This document shows, piece by piece, positions 1 to 9,117 of a stretch of DNA of 64,000 nt. The notes under the pieces are model-generated. The model was given only the letters and a program-made list of their open reading frames with translations. It ran no database searches and was not told the origin of the DNA. Each line of letters begins with the position of its first letter. Position 1 is the first letter of the stretch. The DNA is from Alphaproteobacteria bacterium (GTDB taxonomy: Bacteria > Pseudomonadota > Alphaproteobacteria > JAEULC01), in NCBI GenBank assembly GCA_020851015.1, contig JADZDN010000434.1:1-64000 (forward strand), in the 5' to 3' direction. The translations under genes were made by a program, and so were the position numbers.

Positions 1-946
1 CCTCCTCCCACGAGACCTCGCGCCACGGATCGGTGATCTTCTCGCGCAGCATCGGCTTGAGGATGCGCTCGCGATGGTTGGTGTAGCCCCAGGCGAACCG
101 GCCCTTGACGCAGGAATGGACGCGGTTGGCCTTGCCGTCCTTGTGGGGTGTCATGCGCACCACGCGGTTGCCCTGCATCTCGGCCTCGAACGAGCAGCCG
201 ACCCCGCAATAGGCGCAGGTGGTGACGACCGCGCGGTCGGGCTGGCCGTGCTGGATGACCGTGTTCTCCATCAGGGTCGCGGTCGGGCAGGCCTGGACGC
301 AGGCGCCGCAGGAAACGCATTCCGAGCCGAGGAAGCCTTCCTCGGCACCGGCGGCGACATGCGATCCGAAGCCGCGGTCGCCGATCGTCAGCGCGAACGT
401 GCCCTGAACCTCCTGGCAGGCGCGCACGCAGCGCGAGCAGACGATGCATTTCGACGCATCGAACGTGAAATACGGGTTGGACCCGTCTTTCGGCTCCTGC
501 CGGTGGTTGGCGCCGTCGTAGCCGTAGCGCACCGCGCGCAGGCCCACGGCGCCCGCCATGTCCTGCAACTCGCAGTCTCCGTTGGCGGCGCAAGTAAGGC
601 AGTCCAGCGGATGGTCGCTGATATAGAGCTCCATCACGCCGCGGCGCAGCTTCGCCAGCTTGTCGGTCTGGGTCGAGACTTTCATGCCGGGTTCGACCGG
701 AGTGGTGCAGGAAGCGGGCGTGCCGCGCCGGCCCGCGATCTCCACCAGGCACAGGCGGCAGGAGCCGAAGGGCTCCAGCGAGTCCGTGGCGCAGAGCTTC
801 GGCACCTGGACGCCGGCGAGCGACGCGGCGCGCATCACCGACGTGCCGGCGGGAACGGTGACGGCGACGCCGTCGATCTCCAGAGTCACGCCCCGTGCGT
901 CGGTTCGCGCCGGGGTTCCGCGGTCGATGTCGTGGTCGAGCGGCAT
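1..946 (-). CDS. fdsA: NAD-dependent formate dehydrogenase alpha subunit (partial, N-terminal part)
   Basis: Catalytic subunit of a cytoplasmic formate dehydrogenase that oxidises formate to CO2 at a molybdenum (or tungsten) bis-MGD centre. Only about 315 N-terminal residues are in the window. In order they show a [2Fe-2S] ferredoxin-like domain (CATDS..CRLC), a His-Cys cluster motif (HPLDCLTC..DC), two ferredoxin 4Fe-4S motifs (CIVCSRC, CVSCGAC) and the start of the molybdopterin domain with its own Cys motif (CAYCGVGC). This multi-cluster N-terminus is typical of FdsA/FdhF of NAD-linked enzymes. ATG at 946 lies 13 bp after fdsB. The catalytic Cys or Sec lies beyond the left edge, so the active-site type cannot be read. 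Confidence 0.93.
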   Translation of the reverse strand, partial: MPLDHDIDRGTPARTDARGVTLEIDGVAVTVPAGTSVMRAASLAGVQVPKLCATDSLEPFGSCRLCLVEIAGRRGTPASCTTPVEPGMKVSTQTDKLAKLRRGVMELYISDHPLDCLTCAANGDCELQDMAGAVGLRAVRYGYDGANHRQEPKDGSNPYFTFDASKCIVCSRCVRACQEVQGTFALTIGDRGFGSHVAAGAEEGFLGSECVSCGACVQACPTATLMENTVIQHGQPDRAVVTTCAYCGVGCSFEAEMQGNRVVRMTPHKDGKANRVHSCVKGRFAWGYTNHRERILKPMLREKITDPWREVSWEE

Positions 947-959
947 GGCCTAGCCTCGC

Positions 960-2516
960 TTACGCGGCGGCCGCGCTCGAAGGCGCGCGGTCGAAATCCT
1001 CGGGGAAATGGTCCATTGCGCTGAGCACGGGCATTGGCGTGAGGCCGCCCAGCGCGCAGAGCGATCCGTCGCGCATCACCTCGCAGAGGTCGCGCACCAG
1101 GTCGATGTTCGCCACCGGTTGCTCGCCACGGCGAATCTTGGCCATTGTTTCGGCGCCGCGGATCGAACCGATGCGGCAGGGCGTGCACTTTCCGCAGGAT
1201 TCGAAGGCGCAGAATTCGAACGCGAATTCCGCCTGGCGCGCCAGGTCGACCGTGTCGTCGAACACCACGACGCCGCCATGGCCGATCATCCCGCCCTTGG
1301 CGGCAAAGGCCTCGTAGTCGAACGGGGTGTCGAACAGATGCGTCGGCCAGTAGGCGCCGAGCGGTCCGCCGACCTGCGCCGCGCGAACCGGGCGTCCGGT
1401 CGCAGTCCCGCCGCCGTATTCCTCGACGATTTCGCGCAGGCTCAGGCCGAAGGCGCGCTCGATCAGCCCGCCACGCTTGATGTTGCCGGCAAGCTGGATC
1501 GGCATCGTGCCGCGCGACCGCCCCATGCCGAACTCGCGATAGAAGGCCGCGCCTTCCGCCAGGATCGCCGGCGCCGAGGCGAGCGACAGCACGTTGTTGA
1601 TCACGGTCGGCCTGCCGAACAGTCCGCTGATCGCGGGCAGCGGCGGCTTGAACCGCACCTGGCCGCGCTTGCCTTCCAGGCTTTCCAGCAGCGACGTCTC
1701 CTCGCCGCAGATATAGGCGCCGGCGCCGAGCCGTGCCTCGAGGTCGAACGCCTTGCCGCTGCCGAGCATGTCCGTACCCAGCATGTTCGCGTCGCGCGCG
1801 CGCGCGATCGCGCGCTGCATCTGGCGGAAGGCATGCGGATATTCCGAACGGATATAGACGAAGCCCTTGGTGGCGCCGACGGCGACCCCGGCGATCGCCA
1901 TGCCTTCGATCAGGGTCAGCGGATCGCCTTCCATCAGCATGCGGTCGGCGAAGGTGCCGCTGTCGCCCTCGTCGGCGTTGCAGACGAGGTATTTCTGCGC
2001 CGCCTCGGCCTCCAGCACGGTCTTCCACTTGATGCCGGTGGGGAAGCCCGCGCCGCCGCGCCCGCGCAGTCCGGAGTCCGTTATCGCCTGAACGACATCG
2101 GCCGGCGCCATGTCCAGGGCCTTGCGCAGGCCCTTCAAGCCGCCATGCGCCGCATAGTCCGCGACCGACAGCGGATCGGTGACGCCGCAGCGCGCGAAGA
2201 TCAGTCGCTGCTGATGGGCGAGGTAGGGCATCTTGTCGACAAGACCGAGGTGCGCGGGATGCGACACGTCACGCGGAAAGCCCGCGGCGAACAGCTTCGC
2301 GATGTCCGGCGCGGCGACCGGTCCATAGCCGACCCGCCCGGCCGGCGTCTCGATCTCCACCAGCGGTTCCAGCCAGAACAGGCCGCGCGAGCCGGTGCGG
2401 ACTACCGTTGCGTCGATGCCGCGTCGCTCGATCTCCGCGCGGATCGCCAGGGACACGTCGTGTGCGCCGACCGACAGCGCCGCCGCATCGCGGGGCACGA
2501 AAATGCGCGCGGTCAT
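960..2516 (-). CDS. fdsB: NAD-dependent formate dehydrogenase beta subunit
   Basis: NuoF-like diaphorase subunit of 518 residues that passes electrons from the FdsA clusters to NAD+ through FMN. The NuoF glycine-rich motif (GRGGAGFPTG.KW), the NADH/FMN-binding stretch beginning CNADEGDSGTF and the 4Fe-4S motif ESCGKCTPCR near the C-terminus are all present. The roughly 100-residue N-terminal extension before the NuoF core fits the thioredoxin-like domain of FdsB proteins. ATG at 2516 overlaps the fdsG stop by four bases, so translation is probably coupled. Order fdsG-fdsB-fdsA is the standard fds operon order; fdsC/fdhD and fdsD would be expected outside the left edge. Confidence 0.94.
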   Translation of the reverse strand: MTARIFVPRDAAALSVGAHDVSLAIRAEIERRGIDATVVRTGSRGLFWLEPLVEIETPAGRVGYGPVAAPDIAKLFAAGFPRDVSHPAHLGLVDKMPYLAHQQRLIFARCGVTDPLSVADYAAHGGLKGLRKALDMAPADVVQAITDSGLRGRGGAGFPTGIKWKTVLEAEAAQKYLVCNADEGDSGTFADRMLMEGDPLTLIEGMAIAGVAVGATKGFVYIRSEYPHAFRQMQRAIARARDANMLGTDMLGSGKAFDLEARLGAGAYICGEETSLLESLEGKRGQVRFKPPLPAISGLFGRPTVINNVLSLASAPAILAEGAAFYREFGMGRSRGTMPIQLAGNIKRGGLIERAFGLSLREIVEEYGGGTATGRPVRAAQVGGPLGAYWPTHLFDTPFDYEAFAAKGGMIGHGGVVVFDDTVDLARQAEFAFEFCAFESCGKCTPCRIGSIRGAETMAKIRRGEQPVANIDLVRDLCEVMRDGSLCALGGLTPMPVLSAMDHFPEDFDRAPSSAAAA

Positions 2517-3004
2517 GCGCGGCTGCCGCGCACCAGGGCGATCGCGGTCGCGGCGGCGAAGCGGCCGTGCAGCTTGCCGTCGATCAGCGCGGCAGGTGAC
2601 AGGGCGCAGTTGCCCAGGCAGTAGACCGCTTCCAGCGTCACCAGCCCGTCAGGCGTGGTTTCGCCGGTCTTGATGCCCAGCGCGCGCTCCAACTCGGCGG
2701 CCACGCGCTCGCCGCCCATGGATTGGCAGGCCTCGGCCCGACAGAGCTTGATCACGTGCCGGCCGGCGGGCACCGCGCGGAAGTCGTGGTAGAAGCTGAC
2801 GACGCCGTGCACGTCGGCCCGCGACAGGTTCAGCGCCGCGGCGATCGCCGGGACGGCGCGCGCGTCGACATAGCCGAAACGCTGCTGCAGCCCGTGCAGG
2901 ATCGGCAGCAGGGGCCCATCCAGCGCCTGGCACGAGGCAATGATCGTCTGTGCCGCGGCATCGTCCCACGGACGAACCGCAGCCGCGTGACCCGTCATGG
3001 GCAT
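2513..3004 (-). CDS. fdsG: NAD-dependent formate dehydrogenase gamma subunit
   Basis: NuoE-like [2Fe-2S] subunit of 163 residues that pairs with FdsB. The thioredoxin-like cluster ligands are visible as CRAEACQ and CLGNC, separated by about 36 residues as in NuoE. Two ATGs, at 3004 and 2998, are possible starts; neither has a strong Shine-Dalgarno sequence. First gene of the fds operon; two LysR-type boxes lie 67-110 bp upstream, so it is probably controlled by the adjacent LysR protein. Confidence 0.93.
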   Translation of the reverse strand: MPMTGHAAAVRPWDDAAAQTIIASCQALDGPLLPILHGLQQRFGYVDARAVPAIAAALNLSRADVHGVVSFYHDFRAVPAGRHVIKLCRAEACQSMGGERVAAELERALGIKTGETTPDGLVTLEAVYCLGNCALSPAALIDGKLHGRFAAATAIALVRGSRA

Positions 3005-3070
3005 CGGCTGTCAACATCCCGGATGAGGGCGATACTTCTTTTCGTGGAGCAGTTTGCGGCCGGAAGCCGA

Positions 3071-3114
3071 TCGTTTCAAACGAGTTTTTTCGAATTATTG
3101 ATCGAAATAAACGA
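3071..3114 (-). promoter_or_regulatory. paired LysR-type operator boxes upstream of fdsG
   Basis: Two inverted repeats of the form TCG-N7-CGA, each fitting the LysR T-N11-A pattern: TCGTTTCAAACGA at 3071-3083 and TCGAAATAAACGA at 3102-3114. Their centres are 31 bp apart, about three helical turns, the usual layout of a recognition site and an activation site. The distal box widens to TGATCG-N7-CGATCA and overlaps the lysR stop codon. Function is inferred from pattern and position. Confidence 0.6.
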
Positions 3115-4029
3115 TCATGGCGACCCGGTGCGCGCGAGCTGGCGTGCGATCCCCGCCTTGCGCGCCACCGCCTCCAGCGCGCGCACGAGCGGCGAGGCCG
3201 GATCCTGGTCGCGCACCACCAGCCCGACCGTGTGGGTTTTTGCCGGCTTCACGAGCGGCAGGGCCAGCATGCCGGTGGGCGTGCCGAACACCCAGAGGAA
3301 ATTGTGCGGAAACACGCTGGACCAGGCGCCCGTGCGGATGTGCGAGCAGAGAGTCATCACCGAGTTGGTCTCGACCAGCGCCTTCGGCATCTTCCCGGTG
3401 GCGTGGAACAGCCCGTCGATGATGCGGCGGTTCTGCATGTCGGGGGTGAGCAGGCAGAGCGGGGTGTCGGCCGCCTCGCGCCAGGTGACGCGCGCCTTGC
3501 CCGCGAATGGACCGCCCCGCGGCGTCAGCAGGATGTACTGTTCGGCATAGAGCGGATGCGCGCGCACGCTGTGCAGCGGCTCGTTGTCGAGATAGGTCAC
3601 GCCGGCATCGAGCTGGAATTCGTCCAGCGCGCGCTGGATCTCGTTGGAGGTGCGCGAGAGGATCTGCAGGGTCACGTCGGGATGGGCGCGGTTGAAGGGC
3701 GTGGTCAGCAGCGCGATCGTCGGCAGGGCGGTGGGAATCACGCCCAGCCGCAGCCGGCCGGAAAGGCCCCGGCGCATGGCGCCGATCTCCTGGTCCAGCG
3801 CGTCGCGGTCGGCGAGAATCCGGCGCGCCCATCGCAGCAGCGCCTGCCCCTCCGCGGTAAGGTTGCGGAAGCGCGCGCCGCGCTCGATCAGCGGCGCGCC
3901 GATCTCCTCCTCGAGCTGGCGGATCGCCGCCGACAGCGTCGACTGGGTAATGTTGCAGGCGGCGGCTGCCCGGCGGAAATGCTGCTCGTGGGCCAAGGCC
4001 ACAAGATACTGAAGGTGCCGAAGCTGCAT
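3115..4029 (-). CDS. LysR-family transcriptional regulator, probably of the fds operon
   Basis: 304-residue LysR-type regulator. The N-terminal winged helix-turn-helix is clear (residues about 1-60, with FRRAAAACNITQSTLSAAIRQ), followed by a periplasmic-binding-like effector domain. It lies directly upstream of fdsGBA on the same strand and is divergent from the Sec-formate dehydrogenase operon, the position of FdsR-type regulators that respond to formate. It could control both sides of the locus. ATG at 4029 gives the canonical LysR N-terminus (MQLRHLQYLVALA). Confidence 0.9.
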   Translation of the reverse strand: MQLRHLQYLVALAHEQHFRRAAAACNITQSTLSAAIRQLEEEIGAPLIERGARFRNLTAEGQALLRWARRILADRDALDQEIGAMRRGLSGRLRLGVIPTALPTIALLTTPFNRAHPDVTLQILSRTSNEIQRALDEFQLDAGVTYLDNEPLHSVRAHPLYAEQYILLTPRGGPFAGKARVTWREAADTPLCLLTPDMQNRRIIDGLFHATGKMPKALVETNSVMTLCSHIRTGAWSSVFPHNFLWVFGTPTGMLALPLVKPAKTHTVGLVVRDQDPASPLVRALEAVARKAGIARQLARTGSP

Positions 4030-4168
4030 GGATTGTCCTCGCCGGCGGCGCCGTCGACATCGCGATTTCCGTCAACAGGCGCGCAATTCACCCTAACGTC
4101 AAAGAGGAATCACCGTAGCCGGTGCCGGCCGCGCGAATACGGATATCTCCGATCGTGGCCCCGGAAGT

Positions 4169-4183
4169 TGATAACGATTCTCA
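4169..4183. promoter_or_regulatory. candidate Fur-family operator
   Basis: TGATAACGATTCTCA matches the 7-1-7 Fur pattern TGATAAT-N-ATTATCA at 12 of 14 defined positions. It lies about 60 bp upstream of the predicted -35 of the iron-rich formate dehydrogenase operon. The site is inferred from pattern only; no Fur gene is in the window. Confidence 0.35.
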
Positions 4184-4241
4184 TCGAACGCCCAAGAACG
4201 CACATCCCGAGGATGTTACTGCATCGCATCTCACTGCATGT

Positions 4242-4270
4242 TTGACATCCAGGCGTTCGAAAAATAGCAT
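4242..4270 (+). promoter_or_regulatory. sigma-70-like promoter of the Sec-formate dehydrogenase operon
   Basis: A perfect -35 TTGACA at 4242-4247 is followed after 17 bp by TAGCAT (4265-4270), which keeps four of six -10 consensus bases. The start codon is 60 bp further on, preceded by GGGAGGG at 4317-4323. It is the best promoter match in the intergenic region. Confidence 0.55.
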
Positions 4271-4329
4271 TACAGGTAAGAAAAGTTGAAACCGTCCCCC
4301 GTAGGGGGCTTGTGGTGGGAGGGTCTGAA

Positions 4330-7300
4330 ATGACCATGGAACTCTCGCGGCGCTCCTTTATGAGGAGCGCGGGCGCGGGGTTGGCCGGAACGACGATGGG
4401 CGCGCTGGGCTTCGCGGAAGCCGAAGCGGCCGTCGCGGCATCGGTCAGACCGTTCAAACTCGCCCAGACAAAGGAAGCGCGCAGCACGTGCCCTTACTGC
4501 GCCGTGAGCTGCGGCATGATGGTCTTCTCGGCGGAGAGCAAGACCAACAAGGGCAAGATGGAAGTCATCCACATCGAAGGCGACGTGGACAACCCGGTCA
4601 ACCGCGGCACGCTCTGCCCCAAGGGCGCGGCCGCGCTGGACTATGTGCGGGCCGAAACGCGGGTGAAGTACCCGATGTACCGCAAGCCCGGCGCCAACGG
4701 GTTCGAGCGCGTGACCTGGGACTTCGCGATGGACCGCATCGCGAAGCTGATGAAGGAAGACCGCGACAAGAACTTCATCGAGAAGAACAAGGACGGCGTG
4801 ACCGTCAACCGCTGGCCGACCATGGCTTTCCTGTCGGGCAGCTCCACGACGAACGAGACCGGCTGGGTGACCTGGAAGGTCACGCGCGGTCTCGGCATCC
4901 TCCAATTGGAGAATCAAGCCAGAATATGACACGGACCGACGGTGTCCAGTTTGGGCCCAACATTCGGTCGCGGTGCAATGACGAACAGCTGGACGGACAT
5001 CAAGAACGCTGATGTCGTCTGGATCATGGGTGGCAATGCCGCGGAGGCTCATCCCTGCGGCTTCAAGTGGGTAACCGAGGCGAAGGCGGAGCGCGGCGCC
5101 AGGTTGATGGTCGTCGATCCGCGCTTCACGCGCTCGGCGGCGGTGTCGGACCACTATTCGCCGATCCGGCCGGGAACGGACATCGCGTTCCTGTCGGGCG
5201 TGGTGAACTACCTGCTGTCGAACGACAAGATTCACAAGGAGTATGTCCGCAACTACACCAACGCGTCGTACGTCGTGAGGGCGGACTTCGACTTCAAGGA
5301 CGGGCTGTTCACCGGCTACGACGAGGCCAAGCGCAGCTACGACCGCGCCACCTGGGAATACGAGATGGGACCGGACGGCTTCCCCGTCCGGGACGATACG
5401 CTCGCGCACCCGCGCTCGGTGTACCAGCTCATGAAGAAGCATTTCGCGCCGTATACGCCCGAAATGGTCGAGCGCATCTCGGGTTCGCCGAAGGACAAGT
5501 TCCTGAAGGTGTGCGAATGGGCGGCTTCGACCGCCAACGGCGAGCGCAGCATGACGATCATGTACGCGCTCGGCTGGACCCAGCATTCGCACGGCTCGGA
5601 GAACATCCGCACGGCGGCGATGATCCAGCTTCTGCTGGGCAACATCGGCGTTCCGGGCGGCGGCATCAACGCGCTGCGCGGCCACTCCAACGTCCAGGGC
5701 ATCACCGACATCGGCACGCTGACGGCGTCGCTGCCGGGCTACCTGGCGATGCCGGCCGACAACGAGCCGACGCTTGAATCGCACTTGGTCAAGCGCGCCT
5801 TCAAGCCGATGCAGCCCAATCAGACGAGCTACTGGCAGAACTACAACAAGTTCTACGTCAGCTTCCTGAAGAGCATGTACGGCGCGAAGGCGACCAAGGA
5901 GAACGACTTCGGCTACGGCTGGCTGCCCAAGCTCGACGTGGCCTATGACGTGCTGCGCATGATGGAGACCATGCATCAGGGCGGCACGACGGGGCTGATC
6001 TGCCAGGGCTTCAACCCGCTGCTGTCGGCCCCGTACAAGGCCAAGAGCGTCGCGGGCCTGTCGAAGCTGAAGTTCCTGGTGAGCGTCGATCCGATCGAGA
6101 CCGACACGGCCCGGTTCTGGGAAAATCACGGCGAGTTCAACAACGTCGAAACCGCCAAGATCCAGACCGAAGTGTTCATGCTCCCGATCACCTCGTTTGT
6201 CGAGGAGGAAGGAACCCTCACCAACTCGAGCCGGACCGTCACCTGGAAATGGCAGGCGGCCGACCCGTACTTCGAATCGAGGCGGGACAACGATTTCCTG
6301 GCCGACCTGTTCCTGCGCATCCGCAAGCTCTACGAGAAGGAGGGCGGCAAGGCGCCGGAGCCGCTGATGGCGGTGGACTGGAGCTACAAGAATCCGCTCG
6401 AGCCCACGGCCGACGAGCTGCTCAAGGAGCTCAACGGCAAGGCGCTGGCGGACCTGAAGGACGCCGAGGGCAAGGTGGTGCGTCCCGCCGGCCAGCAGCT
6501 CGCGAGCTTCGCCGAGATGCGGGACGACGGCTCGACCGATGGCGTGCAGTGGATCTACACCGGCGTCTACGGTCCGGCCGGCAACCTGGCGCAGCGGCGC
6601 GACAACAGCGATCCGTCGGGGATGAACGTGTTCGGCAGCTGGGGCTTCGCGTGGCCCGCCAACCGGCGCATTCTCTACAACCGCGCCTCGGCCGATCCGC
6701 AAGGCAAGCCGTGGAGCGAGGCCAAGAAGTACGTGTTCTGGAATGGCGAGCGCTGGGGAGGCGCCGACGTGCCGGACTTCGTGGTGACCAATCCGCCGGA
6801 GCGCGGAAGCGGGCCCTTCATCATGAACCAGGAGGGCGTGTCGCGGCTGTTCGCCCGCACCTTGATGGCGGAAGGCCCGTTCCCGGTGCACTACGAGCCG
6901 TTCGAATCCCCGGTCGCCAACCCGCTCTTCCCGAAGGTCAAGGGCAACCCGGCCGCGCGGGTGTTCAAGGGCGACATGGAGGTCTTCGGCTCGGCCAAGG
7001 ACTATCCGATCGTCGCGACCACCTACCGGCTGGTCGAGCACTTCCACTACTGGACCAAGAGCGTCCACATGAACGCGGTCATGCAGCCCGAGTTCTTCGT
7101 GGAAATCTCCGAACAGCTCGCCAAGGAAAAGGGCATCGCCAGCGGCGGCTGGGTCAAGGTCTGGTCCAACCGCGGCGAGGTGAAGGGCAAGGCGGTGGTG
7201 ACCAAGCGGCTGAAGCCGCTGCAGATCGACGGCAAGACCGTGCACACGGTCGGGCTGCCGCTGCACTTCGGCTTCATTGGCGAGGCGAAGAAGGCGTCGC

Positions 7301-7404
7301 CGGTCAACTCGCTGACGCCGGCGGTCGGCGACGCGAACGCCCAGACGCCGGAGTTCAAGGCGTTTCTCGTGGACATCGCGCCGATCGCGGCGCCGGTGGC
7401 CTAG
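4330..7404 (+). CDS. fdnG: formate dehydrogenase-N-type alpha subunit, selenoprotein (Sec200 encoded by UGA 4927-4929)
   Basis: Periplasm-facing catalytic subunit of a membrane-bound formate dehydrogenase of about 1024 residues, read through an in-frame TGA as selenocysteine. A Tat signal (SRRSFM, residues 6-11) is followed by a 4Fe-4S motif (C54, C57, C61, C96). Sec200 sits directly before His201 in a U-HGPT context, as at Sec196 of E. coli FdnG; sequence on both sides of the TGA matches that protein closely in one frame. The start at 4330 is chosen for its GGGAGGG ribosome site and complete Tat signal. Electrons pass to the beta and gamma subunits encoded next. Gene callers that read TGA as stop would split this gene at 4929 and restart near 4942. 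Confidence 0.95.
4927..4958 (+). promoter_or_regulatory. bacterial SECIS element with the Sec UGA codon
   Basis: UGA at 4927-4929 is followed after exactly 11 nt by a hairpin at 4941-4958. The 5' arm is GG-U-GUCC with a bulged U, the loop AGUUU and the 3' arm GGGCCC. In E. coli fdhF the SECIS hairpin also begins 11 nt after UGA and has a bulged U and a GU-containing loop, which are the determinants bound by SelB. This is hand folding, but spacing and bulge agree. Confidence 0.88.
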
Positions 7405-7417
7405 GGGAGGCGGGATC

Positions 7418-8359
7418 ATGTTTACGCCCATTGCGAACCCGACGACCCAGGCCGCCGCGCCGAAGTTCGGCGAGAAGGACCTGATCCGCCGCTCGGCTTC
7501 CACCGTCGCGCCGCCCGCGCAGCGGCAGACCGAGGTCGCCAAGCTGATCGACGTGTCGAAGTGCATCGGCTGCAAGGCCTGCCAGACGGCCTGCCTCGAG
7601 TGGAACAACCTGCGCGAGGAAATCGGCGTCAACGTGGGGGTCTACGACAACCCGCACGACCTGACGCCGAACACCTGGACCTTGATGCGCTATGCCGAGT
7701 ACGAGAGCGCCGATACCGGCAATCTCGAGTGGCTGATCCGCAAGGACGGCTGCATGCACTGCGAGGATCCGGGCTGCCTGAAGGCCTGCCCCGCGCCCGG
7801 CGCCATCGTGCAGTACTCCAACGGCATCGTCGATTTCCAGAAGGAGAACTGCATCGGCTGCGGCTATTGCGTGAAGGGCTGTCCCTTCAACATCCCGCGC
7901 ATCTCGAAGGTCGACCAGAAGGCCTACAAGTGCACCTTGTGCTCGGACCGCGTCGCCGTCGGCCAGGGCCCGGCCTGCCAGAAGGCCTGCCCGACCCAGG
8001 CGATCGTGTTCGGCACCAAGGACGAGATGAAGAAATGGGCCGACAAGCGCATCACGGACCTGAAGTCGCGCGGCTACCAGAATGCGGGTCTCTACGATCC
8101 GCCGGGGGTCGGCGGCACGCACGTCATGTACGTGCTGCATCACGCCGACAAGCCGCAGCTCTACGCCGGACTGCGCAACGACCCGAAGATCAGCCCGATC
8201 GTCGACGTCTGGAAGGGCATGGCGAAGTATGCGGGCTTGGCCGCGATCGGCGCGTTCGCCGCGATTGGCTTCCTGCATCACATGGTATCGGGCGCCAACC
8301 GGGTCACGCCCGATGACGAGAAAAACGCCAAGCGCCTGACGGAAGGCCGTTCGCCATGA
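7418..8359 (+). CDS. fdnH: formate dehydrogenase-N-type beta subunit (four 4Fe-4S clusters)
   Basis: Electron-transfer subunit of 313 residues linking the catalytic subunit to the cytochrome b subunit. Four cysteine groups are seen in order: [35 protein letters not shown] and CTLC...CQKAC. A single hydrophobic segment near residues 270-290 ([15 protein letters not shown]) fits the C-terminal anchor of FdnH. There is no signal peptide; it would be exported by riding on the Tat signal of the alpha subunit, as known for FdnGH. It starts 13 bp after fdnG with GGGGAGG before the ATG. Confidence 0.95.
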   Translation: MFTPIANPTTQAAAPKFGEKDLIRRSASTVAPPAQRQTEVAKLIDVSKCIGCKACQTACLEWNNLREEIGVNVGVYDNPHDLTPNTWTLMRYAEYESADTGNLEWLIRKDGCMHCEDPGCLKACPAPGAIVQYSNGIVDFQKENCIGCGYCVKGCPFNIPRISKVDQKAYKCTLCSDRVAVGQGPACQKACPTQAIVFGTKDEMKKWADKRITDLKSRGYQNAGLYDPPGVGGTHVMYVLHHADKPQLYAGLRNDPKISPIVDVWKGMAKYAGLAAIGAFAAIGFLHHMVSGANRVTPDDEKNAKRLTEGRSP

Positions 8360-9036
8360 CCGCGCAGCACAAAGACGTGGCCCCCGGCGACGGCGTCCAC
8401 AAGGGCGACCCCGTCACGGTCGACCGCTACACTGCCGGCGCCCGCGTCAATCACTGGATCACGGCGGCGAGCCTCGTGCTTCTCGCGCTTTCGGGCTTGT
8501 CGCTGTTCCATCCCAGCCTGTTCTTCCTGACCGGGCTGTTCGGCGGCGGCACCTTGACGCGGATGATCCACCCTTGGATCGGCGTGGTGCTGTTCTTCGG
8601 CTTCCTCGGCCTGTTCCTGCGGTTCTGGAAGCTGAATCTGTGGGAGAGGACCGACAGCGTCTGGATGGGGAAGCTGCGCGACGTTTTGACCGCGCACGAC
8701 GAAAGCCTGCCCGAGGTCGGCAAGTACAACGCCGGCCAGAAGCTGGTGTTCTGGATGATGTCGCTGCTGATCGTCGTCCTGATCACCAGCGGCGTGGTGA
8801 TCTGGGATCAGTATTTCTCGGAGTATTTCACCATCGGGCAGAAGCGCATCGCCGTCCTGGTGCATGCGGCCGCGGCAGTGGTCGTCATCTGCGTCTGGAT
8901 CGTCCATGTCTATGCGGCGATCTGGGTGCGTGGCACGATCAGCGCCATGACGCGCGGCCAGGTTACCGGCGGATGGGCCTGGCGCCACCACCGGAAATGG
9001 CTGAAGGAACTGGTCACGGGCAGACCCGCGACCTGA
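8356..9036 (+). CDS. fdnI: formate dehydrogenase-N-type gamma subunit, cytochrome b
   Basis: Integral membrane cytochrome b of 226 residues that passes electrons to quinone. Four membrane segments are apparent, with histidines placed as in Fdn[10 protein letters not shown] in the first, MIHPWIG in the second, and VLVHAAAA with IVHVYAAIW in the last. The first 30 residues are cytoplasmic and charged. The ATG overlaps the fdnH stop by four bases, indicating coupled translation of an alpha-beta-gamma complex. Confidence 0.93.
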   Translation: MTAQHKDVAPGDGVHKGDPVTVDRYTAGARVNHWITAASLVLLALSGLSLFHPSLFFLTGLFGGGTLTRMIHPWIGVVLFFGFLGLFLRFWKLNLWERTDSVWMGKLRDVLTAHDESLPEVGKYNAGQKLVFWMMSLLIVVLITSGVVIWDQYFSEYFTIGQKRIAVLVHAAAAVVVICVWIVHVYAAIWVRGTISAMTRGQVTGGWAWRHHRKWLKELVTGRPAT

Positions 9037-9050
9037 ATTGACCATCGGAC

Positions 9051-9072
9051 CGGCGCCGGCCGTCCGGCGCCG
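9051..9072 (+). terminator. GC-rich hairpin between fdnI and fdhE
   Basis: A perfect 9-bp stem (CGGCGCCGG / CCGGCGCCG) with a 4-nt loop in the 81-bp gap after fdnI. There is no U-tract, so it may be a transcript-stabilising or attenuating hairpin rather than a full terminator, lowering fdhE-selAB expression relative to the structural genes. Confidence 0.35.
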
Positions 9073-9117
9073 CCCGCCGACACGCCACGTGGCCCGTGCG
9101 GTTCGTGAGGTTTGGCA

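Larger units (their letters stand above)
4030..4329. promoter_or_regulatory. 300-bp divergent control region between lysR and the Sec-formate dehydrogenase operon
   Basis: No gene is visible here. The region is clearly less GC-rich than its flanks and holds the candidate Fur-family box and sigma-70-like promoter annotated separately. A short hairpin, CACCG-TAGC-CGGTG, lies near 4110. No convincing TCG-N7-CGA LysR box like those upstream of fdsG was found. Confidence 0.5.

Noticed and set aside
4312..4929. A separate short formate dehydrogenase gene ending at TGA 4927-4929, with a second gene starting at 4942
   Set aside because: The TGA is the selenocysteine codon: homology to FdnG continues in the same frame across it and a SECIS hairpin follows at the right distance.
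4270..7632. A minus-strand open frame of about 1120 codons antisense to fdnG
   Set aside because: Its low-complexity Arg/His/Ala-rich translation is the mirror of a GC-rich coding strand; the plus-strand gene is clearly real.
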